A stretch of DNA of 64,000 bases, taken from positions 6,271,501 to 6,335,500 of the forward strand of contig NC_058502.1 of the NCBI RefSeq assembly GCF_020382885.2, read 5' to 3'. The translations under genes were made by a program, and so were the position numbers. How positions within the stretch are numbered: the stretch's first letter is position 1; the number at the start of each line of letters is the position of its first letter. Of the stretch, positions 49,197-61,000 are shown piece by piece. The notes below the pieces were generated by a model. It saw only the letters and a program-made list of their open reading frames with translations. It searched no databases and was not told the origin of the DNA. This DNA is from Scatophagus argus (lineage: Eukaryota; Chordata; Actinopteri; Scatophagidae).

Positions 49197-52016
49197 CCTC
49201 TGTCCTCCAGCACAGACTGTCTCACCATCGTCGTTCACATCTCTTGTCTGACAACCAGTGCTGTCATGTGAAATAAGTGTCAAACAAAACCTGGAAATTG
49301 ATTCATGATAATAAGATGACATCAATAAAGCTTCATAACAACAGTGAGCGTAGTTTGTCTTTATCTGAAATTCCTCATTCCTTTGTTTTAGCACTGATGG
49401 GATTTCAAGCACCGCTGCATTGCAGTACCGAAATCTAATCACTGCAGTTGAAACTGAGAATTCAGTTATCCACAGCTAAGAAACCTGCCAGAACTGTTGG
49501 AACACCATCCAGTTTTGGAATAAATTTATCTTCCTTATCAGTCAGTAATGCCCTGATGATTGAAAACAGAGAAACAAGTGAATGGCTCTCTTTTATTAAG
49601 AGTAAGAAACAATGCAGGTAGTTGAACAAATATAAAATGCATGAAACATCCAAAAAATATTAAACAAAAAAAAATAAATAAAATGTTTTTTTTTCCTTTA
49701 CAAAAATGACAACAAAAATGACAAAAAACAGATCAGATGACGTAGAATTTAAACATAAACATGTACCTAGCATTCACAGTCCGCTAATTTCAATTTTTTT
49801 TTTTTTGATAAAAATGGTGGAGGGGGGGGGGGGGCAGAAATAGAGGCTTTGTTTGTACAGACAGAATAGTTCCAGAGAGGCAAGGCAGTCTGATATCAGG
49901 CAAAGTGATATCATGCTTTGTCAAGCCTTTTGACATTTGATGCAGCTTTTCGCTGCTTGTTCACTACTTCTGTGAGAAAAAAAACACCACAATCTGATGT
50001 GCAAAATGAGTTTGTTTTTTCTTTTTTTCTTCAGACGACTACTACATTTTTAATCAATGCCTTTCTATTGTCAAAATGGGCACTTTGAGGCATTGAAAAA
50101 ACACTGTACAGTACATTATAGACAGAAGGAAAGGAACATGTATTCTGGTACCTAAATTCACTATCGCAATCTATGTACTAATTTACTGCTTTAAGGTCAT
50201 CTTACTCTAGAAACACAAGACTATAGGCTGAAGAGAGATTCAGAGAATGGTTAGTCCCCATAAAGTAACGAGAAAAGCAGCAAAGTCAATGAGAAAGAGG
50301 TCAACTATACTGTCTCTGGATCGGGTCCAATGGAACGTCCCCCATTGGTGCAACGCTCCTCCTGTATGTACACTGATAAGAAGCCATATTACTAGCAAAA
50401 TTCATAAAACAAATGTGGAGCTTATTTTTAAACATATGTTCATTTCTTCTCACTGTTTTTCCTCAAAGAAAGTTTTTGATGTCCACGTCGTGGGTGTACA
50501 ATGAGCTCAAACTGGTTAGTGACCGATTAAGAAAACAAAACTTGTTGTGAGGTGACGCAAAGCACTTAAAAGCGCTACAAAATCAGAGACATATCCAAAC
50601 ATTACAAAATATTTTGTTTAAATTGGCTTTTTCTTTGCTTATCTCTGCTAAGTTTAAAAATAGGTCACATCACCCGTGACTGGAAAAAAAAAAGCCAATT
50701 GGAAATGATAGGACACTTGAGTGGATCTACTGAAATAAGCTAAGAGCATTGATTCTCTCAGGCCATGTTGCATAAGCCAAAAAAGATATTTCAGCAATGA
50801 TTAAAATAGTGTTTCATTATAATAAATAGGCTGTTTTAATCTTTGATTTTTTTGGCAGAAAAATGGTCTGGACATTCAGAGAAGGTGAGAAATATGAAAC
50901 CAACTGCCATATTTTAAATACAGATTCTCAGGCTTTGCACAACAGATGAATTTCAAGATGGCTCAACTGTTTGAAAATGACAAGATCAATAAATGTGTTA
51001 ACTTTGGTAAGTAATTATTTTGAATGAAAATGATCAATGGTTTCCCGAAGACTGTTGCCATTATGTAAAACTGCCATTCAGTATTAGTAATGAGATCAAC
51101 ACGGACACCAACTTGAAAAGCTCTCAGCTGTCCTGTACATGCTACTGAAGAGACAAAGTTTGCGTAACACTTTTCTTTCCATTTACTGGGAGAGGAAGGA
51201 AGGGAAGCAAAGAGAAAAGAAAAAATAATGGGTGAGGGAGAAACAGGTGAGGCACTACAAATCCTTTTCAACAGATTCAGTCTGAGAGATGCATCCATGG
51301 ACGGTTAGAGTTATGAAGAATCTAAAACATCTGCTTGGTTTGTGAACAGTTTCAGGCATGAAGCATGTCGGTATGACTGTCTGGTTTGTCAAGGTGGTTA
51401 CTTAAGGCTGCTGAAATATTCTTTATACTGAACAAGAGCTAATAAATCATTGCAGTGTGTTGTATTTCATCATAGTGTAAATAGAACATATTTTGCAGGT
51501 GTTAATTTACAATGCATTCTGTTGGTCTGGTACTATATTAAAAGTCTTCAAAGCTGATTATTACTTGTGGAGGGAGACGGGCTGCTACTATTGAGGATGT
51601 GTTTTAAGGCATGTCCTTTGCGTAGGGTCCAGACACGTGGAGAAGGCGAGAGGAGAGTGGAGACTGTACAACCACAGGTAACTGTCCACTGAGAGAGCCG
51701 CCAGGTAGCCTTCAGTCAGGTCGGCCAGTAGGCAAGAACAGTTTAAAGGTGGAAAGCTCCTAATGCGACTCCATCCAAATACTTCATGGGTTAATTTCAG
51801 TTCTGAAGGCATATCCATGATGCATCAGAAGCTTCTGGCCAGGCTGATTTTAGCTAAATTGTGTTCATATTATCCCCATAATCCTCCAACTGGCAACAGA
51901 TCTGTGAGAAAAACTGCTTAAATGTTTCTACACATGCTTCATTGTTGTGAACATGGATCACCAGATACCTGCACTCCAATCCAGTTCATATTTATTCACA
52001 TAACATTGATTTCTGT
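49197..52016. other. 3' ends of convergent hint1 and cep170
   Basis: After the hint1 polyadenylation signal, the remaining ~2.7 kb shows no exon with homology and is probably mostly the cep170 3' UTR. A minus-strand AATAAA (TTTATT at 49592-49597) could end that UTR. A poly-G run lies near 49829-49842, after a poly-T run at 49795-49806. Confidence 0.5.
49324..49329 (+). terminator. hint1 polyadenylation signal AATAAA
   Basis: AATAAA lies 128 bp after the hint1 stop, predicting a short 3' UTR. Confidence 0.65.
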
Positions 52017-55000
52017 TCACTTCTGTGCGATGGCCTCCTCTCCGCTTGGCCGCATGCGGTTGAAGGGCAACCCTCCGACTCCTGTTAACCCCAGAGCGAG
52101 GCTGGGGTCTCGTGCAGCCTCCTGCGTGCTGGGAAAGGAAGCCTGAACCCTGGCTGTTGATCCTGCAGGCCCAGGGAGGCTCTCTGGCATCGGTTCTTTG
52201 GCGGGGGGCACAGACCCAGGGCTGGTGGCACAGGGGGATGTTGTTTTGGCAGTTTGGGGTTTGGCAGGTGTGGTGGGGCTGGTCAGGCCGAGGCTGGCCA
52301 GGGCATCCAGAGTCCCATCTGGGTCTACCATCACGTTAATCACTGAGACAGAAACAGGGAGAGAATCATTGTTTGGAAGATGGTTTAGATGTTGATCTGT
52401 TTTAAAGGCCTCCTTGGCTCAGTATCTTGTTTTCATTATGGATCAGCTTGTTAAAATGTGTTACCAAGGTAAGCAAGAGTATGTGCCTTTACCTTGAAGC
52501 TGCTTCTCAACTCTCTTGAGTTCGAGCAGAATTGAGGAGATCTCCTGAACAGATAGAAAAAAAAACAACAAAACTGTTAGTTGTCCCAATAACTCTATGC
52601 TTTCTTTGTCATCAAAGAGAGACGGGTTTCTGTACCTTGTTGGAAGTCTTCAGGAGTGGTATGTCACTCTCTGATCGCAGTTTACTCTCAATTTCATCCC
52701 AGTTCCTGTCCTTATCCTTAAACAATATCCTGCAGAAAAATAAAATACAAAAAGACACATGTTCATTCACAGTGACTGTGGCTATACAAACCAACACAAC
52801 TGCACAATAAGGGATACACTTTAAATACTGCTGTTACATACTTAAAGAAGGTTGTAATGTAAGTATAGTAGCAGTATATTGACCTGATTTTTCCTGCAGT
52901 TTTGTCCACAGAGTGTCTGATCTTGGTGGACAGCTGAGAAACTGAATTGAGCAGCAGACTGTCCAACACAGCCTGAATGCACAGGCAGAAAAAAGAAAAA
53001 GAAGTTTGATATATGATGTCCAGAGGATCACTGCCTCCATGTTAGTATATTTTTCAGCTTATGCTTTGACGTTCTGTTGCTCCTCACCTCATCTCGGTTC
53101 CAGGTGCGTCTCCTCAGAGCTCGGGGTTCCAGACTGTCGGGGGCACGGGGGCGGAGCTCCACTGGCTTGCCGTTGACCTCTGGTGCCTTATTGGTTGAAA
53201 TCACCGGCGGGATTTTCCTGAAGTTGAGGCTCTCATCAAACACCCGATCCACCAACTGGACAAAGACAAAGAAAAATACAGAATGGAGAGAAGAGGGAAA
53301 AAAACCTCAAAAACCATGAAAAACTCCAGGTTTAATAGAGTTAAGTAAAGCTTTGTGAGAAATGATGGAATTAGGAACTCTGTCAGAAAGCTAAGCAGCT
53401 CTAAAGCTTTAACTGTCCAGCCAGTTAGATTTTAATGCCACAGCAGTAAAATAACTAAATCCTCTCATGACACAAATAAGAAATAGAAAAATAAAGGAAT
53501 GAAACTGGAGAAGATGCGTTATGTGTATTAAATGAATACCTCTCAAAGCAGATGAAAGCTACAAAGCAACAGAGAGGCAGCCATTTTTATCCAAGCAACA
53601 CAGGAGGGATGGCAAAGGCACAATGGAAGCACACGCAGTAAAGGCAGTGATAGAAGAAGAAAAACGGGCACCTTTCTCATGCTCTCCTGTATATCCGTCT
53701 GCGTGGGACGTGCAGGGCCTACCTCTTCCCGGGTGTCGATGGCCGATCCCGGGGTGGTGGCGGCGGTGCTGACAGTAGTGCTGGGTGCCGTGCCAGATGA
53801 GCTGACCGAGTCAATTTCGCCGGCCACATCGTGGATCTCACGGGCCAAGATGGCCAAGTCCTTAGCCAGGTCCTGGCTGATCCTGCGCACACATGGGAAT
53901 AACCTGTTAACCATCAGACAGATGAAGGAGTTCTTTAGGACTCAGGATAGACAACAACACATGCAACCTGCATACACAATAACCTGTAATCACATACACA
54001 TCCAGATCACAGTTAAGCCATGAAGGACAGCTCTCGCAACGTCCTCAAAACATTACATAGATTCATGAAAGATTCAAGTATTGTATAAACTAATAGATGA
54101 GTCTTATACAGATCTGTACCTCGCTATCTCCTCGCTGTGTGCCGTCCAGTCCCTGATGTATTCCTCTTGCTCTTTCATGCGGTGTTTGACTCCAACTCCA
54201 CCTGGACCCGTCACCATGCCGGAGCCTGGGCTCGCGGTGGTGCTGAGTCTCGAACTGCGGTGTGGAACAAGGTGGTGAGGCCGCACGTGGGAGCGTCCTC
54301 CATGCTTCGGAGAGTTCCGGCTGGAGCCGAACTCTTCCTCTGAGGTGGAGCCGTATTCCGGGGGCAGACGTCTCCACCTGCTGCTACTGGACACTGTGAA
54401 GGCAAAGGAACGATTGTTTAGCCAGTGTTACTGTACTTCATTCCTTTACAACATTTGTTATTCGTGAAGTTAATAAATGAGCTTGTGAACATGAGAGGCT
54501 TTGTTACTGAGGCAGCCCCCAGTCAATCCTGCTTTGATCTGACAAAATTCAAATATTGTGCACGTAAAAAACTACTCCTCCAAGAATACAGATTTACAGG
54601 CAGTAAATCTGTATTCTTGGAGGAGTAGTTTTTTGATTATGAACTAAGACAAATGTTGATATTTTTTATTTTACAAGGAAGAAAAACTGACTTTATGTTT
54701 CAGTAACATGTTATTCTCTGTAATGTACTGCATATCATTCTTAAACTAAAATTAAAACTGGTGGCTGTGAGTGCGGAGGACTGGTGAAGCATCTTCAGTC
54801 AGTTATTGTTATTAGACACGTCCAGGAATGTTTTAGCGATAATTAAACCACACAGAAAACAGCAGAAACAGCGGCAAAAGAAACTCTACTGGAGTTTATC
54901 TAAAAGCAAACCCCACTCAGCACAGCCAACAAAAGCATCCAACAAGGTACATGAAACCTTGATAGAGGCAGGGCTATGCTAAGCTGCTTCACAACAGTCA

Positions 55001-58000
55001 CACAACAGCTGTATTAATGTAGCTGCCCCATGATGAGACAACACCATGCTCTATCAGTCCCTCAAGCGTAAAATGACAGAGTGGAAGTGTCATGCATAAT
55101 AACCTCCACAAGGTGGAGCACTGTTACAAAACCTTTGCTTGTGGGATTTGAAGTTTGAGCTCCAATGCTGTAAAGTCTTTCGACAGATGTAAGAGTGAGA
55201 GTAGAGCATTTGCGTCTTCATCACAGAATTACATGATGGATGTAAGAGCGGAACAACGAGGTTAACAACATATGGGCAACATATGCGAGAGCTGGGTCAT
55301 CACTTTAACTCTTCTTGTGATGTGCTAATACGATATATACATTTGTATTATATACGATATAATACAAACTAAACTTTTAGATTTAAATCGGGCATTCCAA
55401 ACAAAGTTAGAATTTCATTCCTAAATTTCTTATCTATAAAATGTGTTCCTTAATTGTCAATTTAATTGACATGTTGGTGATGGTTTTTATTGCTGTGACC
55501 CAGGTCTGAAACACAAATACACACACACGCACTGTCTAAGGCTCTACACTTCTGGTACAGTACCCATTAGCTCTTCGTCCACATCACCGCCTTCAGGTTC
55601 AGGCTGGGGGCTCTCTGGACGATGACACAAGTTTGTAACAACACAGTGGAAGTGTTTACAGACAAATGTTTACACACAGACACACAATGGGGTATGCAGT
55701 GGTACAGACTTTTTGGACTTGATAATCATACCACACAGTTTTTTTTTGTTGCAAAGAACCACATTATCAGAACTAACGGAACAGAATCTCTTCTCATTCT
55801 TCCTACAACATATGAGAAACTGTAAACCAGAGTTCAGGCTCACCTGTGGGCGAGCAGTATCCAGATGTAGTGGTCTTAGTCTTGGTCTCGTTCAGTTTGG
55901 ACACGCTGTTCGCCCTCATCCTTGCTGTCAGCTTGTTTTCTGTTGGTGTTGATGAGCGCAAGCCCAGACGCAGAGCGGTCTCAGCTGACAGGCGGGGGGA
56001 AGAGGTGGAGCTCCGTGTCACTGTACACTCTGAGTCACTGCGGGCCGAGATGGAGCCCAGACGGTTCCTACGTGGCTGAGCCAGCATGTCTAGTCGTGAC
56101 AGTCCCTTCCGACCGGATGGCGGCTTAGAAGTGGAGCTAGTGGTGGACACCTCAGAAGCGACAGAAACCCTGTCTGCATCAGCTAGATCTGTGTCAGATG
56201 TATCCCCTAGCCGAGCACGGCGGAGAAGGGAGGCTCTTGTGGGTCGCGGCTGAGGCAGCGAGGCCTGCTTGTTCAGGGAGGAGGTTGTGGCTGCCTGTAG
56301 AGTGCGGCTGGTTTTGGAGGACCCACTGGTGGAAGTTTTAGCAGACCTGCTGTCAAGTTTGGGATGTCCCAAAGGTCCAGAATAGGTTTCCTGGTCTGAG
56401 GAGAGGATGTCAGAGATGGGCAAGGAAGAAGTCTGGTCATCATCAGTGAGATCCAGAGAGGGCTGGCGTGCCCTGGAGGAGGCAGAGGACGGCTGAACAG
56501 AGCGACGTGCATCAGTCCGGCTCGCCACTTCTGCAGTTCTTGCTTTAGACTTCCTCTCCAGACGTTCCCGGGCACTTGCGCTGGTGACGCTGGTCTTGGA
56601 AGCTGTGCTCATGTTGCTCTTCTCTCGATGCATGCTGCTAAGGGAACGTCGTTTTTGTTCGCCACCAACTGATGCCTTCCTCTGTGCCTCTCCAGCCACA
56701 TGACTGGCTGTGCTGGCCGTGTCCACATCTGACTCAGGAGAGATGGAGTCTGTTCGAGGGGGGAAGCCAGAACCTGAACCATGAGTGGTGAGGCCAGTTT
56801 TACCACTTTTCTGGTCTAGTTTGTTTTCATCTCTTAGTTTGGCCTCCAGGAATGCCATTACAGCTTCAGTGTCCTTCAGGAGCGTAGCAGTGTCCATGCT
56901 GCCCACGGAGTCACTGCGTTCGCGCCCACTGTTGCCTCTGTTGATGCGTGGGATGAGCTCTGCCGGGACATTAGCACTGGGTTTCTCAATTGTGAAGCTG
57001 CCCTGGCGCACTAGAGGCTTCCCAGTCTTCTCTCCTCCTTCTCCCGTTCCTCCTCCTCCTTTCCTCTCCTCTGACCTCTTCCTCCGCTCAGTGCTGCCAG
57101 AAGTCCGGAGAGGGGCCTTGGAGGGAGAAGATGTGGAGCCTTGTTTCCGTTTACTGGTCATCTCACCGTCCCCCATTGGAGTTGGAGACTCCCCGTCTCC
57201 CTTGTTCTCTTTTTCCTGGGGTTCAGTGTCCTGTTTCTCCCCAATCTCTGACCTCAGTCCCAGGGCTTTGGGGCTGGATTTAGCGCGGGGATCATCCACG
57301 GGGAGCTGGGGGAGGGTCCTGCGCTTCCGGTCGGTCAAACTGGAAGAGGATTCACCTCTGCTGAGGGACGCGCCGGACTCAAAGGCATCAGCTCCAAGAG
57401 AACAAAGGACAAACTCACTTAGATGAAATTCAAGGCTTTTTTTTAAATTAAAAAGCACAGCAATCCTCTATAATGTACATGCTTTTAAGTATTGGCTACT
57501 TTAAGAGAAAAAGTATTAAATTTAATCTACTCCAGCTATCATTTAGTTTAGGTCTTTTCATTCTCTGAGACTAAGTGACTATGTACCTCTCTCTTTGTGC
57601 AGGAAGGCGGCTGTTTCTGCTCCTGAGCCCTCTGGGTCTGTCCTGGTGTGATTGGCAGCAAGACTGGCCCACTGAGAGACCCAGCTCGAGTCACCAGGGA
57701 GAGCCTGAGGGGTCACAGCAGGAGCGTAGGGTGAGAAGAGGGTGGGGCACACAAGTGAGGAAAAGCAGATTAGTCAATCAGTGGTGGCACAAAATATATA
57801 GATTATGAATGAAATTAACATTCATGTGTTCATCTGAAACAAAATATATGATGAAGGAAACAATGTGGGAATGAAAGCAGGTGGTGTTAAGATACATTCC
57901 TCTATGTGTATTTTACTTGGAAACAAAAACATGTCTGATTAGGGGTTGTTAAATCTGAAAAGCTGAATGGTACTCCTCATTTTCTTGGAATAAGACATCT

Positions 58001-61000
58001 AGATAAATGGCATGACTTGATTGGAAGGCTGTCAGTACTCATACACACAGTCCCCTCCCTCGTATGAAATGGCCTGGAGGGCCGAGCATGTCTCTCCTCA
58101 TCTTAGTATGATCTAGGTCAGTCTCTGGGAGGACTAGCATCCTCCCATCAACAGGCTAAAGGAGTAGTGCGGTCAAGCCAAGGGAGTGACTGTGACTCAC
58201 ATTATGAAACCCAGAGATGATTCTTCATCTACCTCTTACTCAATGTGTTAACACTGGGCAGAGAGGCAAGATGAAACATTCGGAGTCAGAGGTCAGTTTT
58301 CTGTACAATGAAATTTGTCTAATCAAAATAAAATAAAAAAAAATGAGTCACATTAGTACTGTGGTAATTGTAATTGTGTCATTGTGGAAACTTGTGTAGA
58401 TGTGAACATAAGAGGAAAGGTAAAAAAAGGAGAACAGACAAAGACTGAGAGACAACAAGAGAGAAACAAATGTGCACTCTGAGATTAAAAAAAGCAGAAA
58501 CAGGAACAAAAGGACAAAACAATAGTATGACAAATAAGCTGTTAATGCAGAGTTTCATACCTCTTTCCCAGTCTCTCCTGTCTCCTTTCCTTTTCCTTCT
58601 TTCAGGTCTGACAGAGCAGAGGAGTCCTGGGTCTGCTGCACACCAAACACCTACACATATGTGAAAAAGCAAGAGAGTACAAAAGCTGATATTGTGGCAA
58701 AAGATGGATATTTTGCTGACATTTAATGCATGTGTGCTTGTACTGCCATCATACTTTCCAGTTGGTCTTTATGCTGTATGCATCTGTAGGATAATTACTG
58801 CAGCACACATTGTAATGAAAATTGCTTCATGTGATATAAACACTGATATTGTTCTCTTGAAAAGGTGAACTGAGCAGACGAAGATGCTGCTGAATTAAAG
58901 CACCAAGCTGCACTTGATTGTTGAGTACCATGGTGACAAACACACACACACACACTTTACAAAAGGGAGAGAGAACAAGTGTGCTCATTAGTGTGTCAGC
59001 TAATTACAGGAATTAGCATAACAACACTTCTAGTTTTGAATGTAATGCACTCAAACTACCACAGTCTAGAAATACACCCCATTAATTATATAACACCTGT
59101 AACACTTAAAGGGACACGTGTCTTTTTAAGATATCATTCAGTAAAGTTTAAATGATGTCTACATGTCAACCACAACTGGCAACAACTTAATGTTCTAAAA
59201 AAAAGTATATATGCTGCCAATCACCACTTCCAAATTTGGTAGGTAGCAATTAAACAGTCTGGTAAACTTCTGTCCAGAATAGTTTAGCACTCTTTGCCTC
59301 TGTTATACCTATTAAAGGAAGTCTTTTTCGGCCAAAAGAAACATTAGTCTTTCCGCTTTTTTGCAGTTTGAGTCAGTAACTCTCAACCCGAAACTAACAT
59401 TAAACCATCTCTGTGCTTTGCCCATTCCAGACACATTTTCGTCTGAGCCACAGGACAAGGGCAGTAGAAAGAAACTGATGGTAGTTTTTCAGCTTCCCTG
59501 GAGCATCGTTTCAAAAAACAGAGCAGTGCTTGATGGAGTGACTCTCCGCGGGCTATTACAGAACCATTAGGTTTACCAGAGGGACAAAGAGGATGGAGTG
59601 GTGGTCAAGCCAACCAACTGAGAGGTGATGGGTTTGTTTTAGTGGCAACAGTACAAATCGGTCTCAGATGACTTGCTAACCCTAAAAGTGCTAATGAAGC
59701 AGGTAATAAAGAGACGATTAACCTTGCTCCAGTCTGCTGCTGCAGAGTATGTTTAAAAATGTCTCCCTAAATGATGCTTTAGCCATTTTTCTACCTACTT
59801 TTAAGCAAAGAAGGCACCTAAAAAGATGTTGTTATTTTCAGAAGTTTTCTGGGATTATCGCCATGATTTAACTTAAAAAACTTAAAAAAGCAAAAAAAAT
59901 AGTAAAAGTTATCCAAACAACCTCCATTTAAACTTGCAAACTACTGTAATAGACCCTATATTTCTAACGTCAAGGAGAATTATCGTGACAAAAATGATCC
60001 TGCATGGTGCAGGTAGTTGTTAAAGTCGTTGAACATTCCTACCTTGTCTATCAAGCGCCGGGCCTCCTCTTCCTCTGGGTTCCTGTTCTCCAGTTCAATA
60101 GTGTAGGTGCCCTTATCGCTGTGGTCATCCCCTGCCTCCCCTCCAGCAGTTCCCACTCCTCTCCCCACCACCGAGGTGTCCTCACTGGGGCTGGTGGGGC
60201 TACCTGTCGCCAGACCTGTACTGGCTGAGCTGCGACCAATACTCGGGTCCTCTGATCTCTGCTTGAGAAGGACGCGGGCAGCCGTAGGGGCACCTACAGT
60301 TACTGTAGCCGGTATTGGAGCTGGGACCTTACCTAGAGGTAAGAAATACAGCCATTACTAAAACACAGACATACATACACGTCATGCTTTCACAGAAGAT
60401 GATGACACAGACACAAACTGCTGTGGTAAATGACTTTTTGTGAATGAAGAACCCAGCTTTACTGCATCTTCTGCAAATCAATGTTTACGTTTTGTTTAGT
60501 TTCACTTTTCATTCCAAGAGAAATACTTTTAATCATAATGTATCACAATCATAATGTACTGTCTCTCTCTCTTTACAAACTGATTTGAACTGTTTTTTTA
60601 AGGAATGACACAAAACTGTTCACAGTGAGAACATCATACAATATATAAAAGACATGATTAATCACTCCAGTTTTATTACCCGAGTCTGTAGCAGCAGAGG
60701 TGGAAATGCTGAACACCTTAGGGTGAGAGGGAGGCTGAGGACACAGTCCCTCCCCGCCAGTTCCTCCCCCCAGCAGTGGTGCAGTTTGGGAAAACGAATA
60801 CGACCGGCGCTTGCGAGGGTTTTCCTCGTCGTAGAACTCGATCATGAAGGCCGTGCGGGAGCCGGATGCTCTCGTCCCGCTCACTGTTACGTTCCCGCCT
60901 CCTGTTCCTGCTGCTCCTCCTCCCACGTGGCCGTGTGCTGCTTTTAGGCGCTCCTCGAGGGCGTGGCGGCGGTTGGCAAAACGCAGGCCCAATCCATTCT

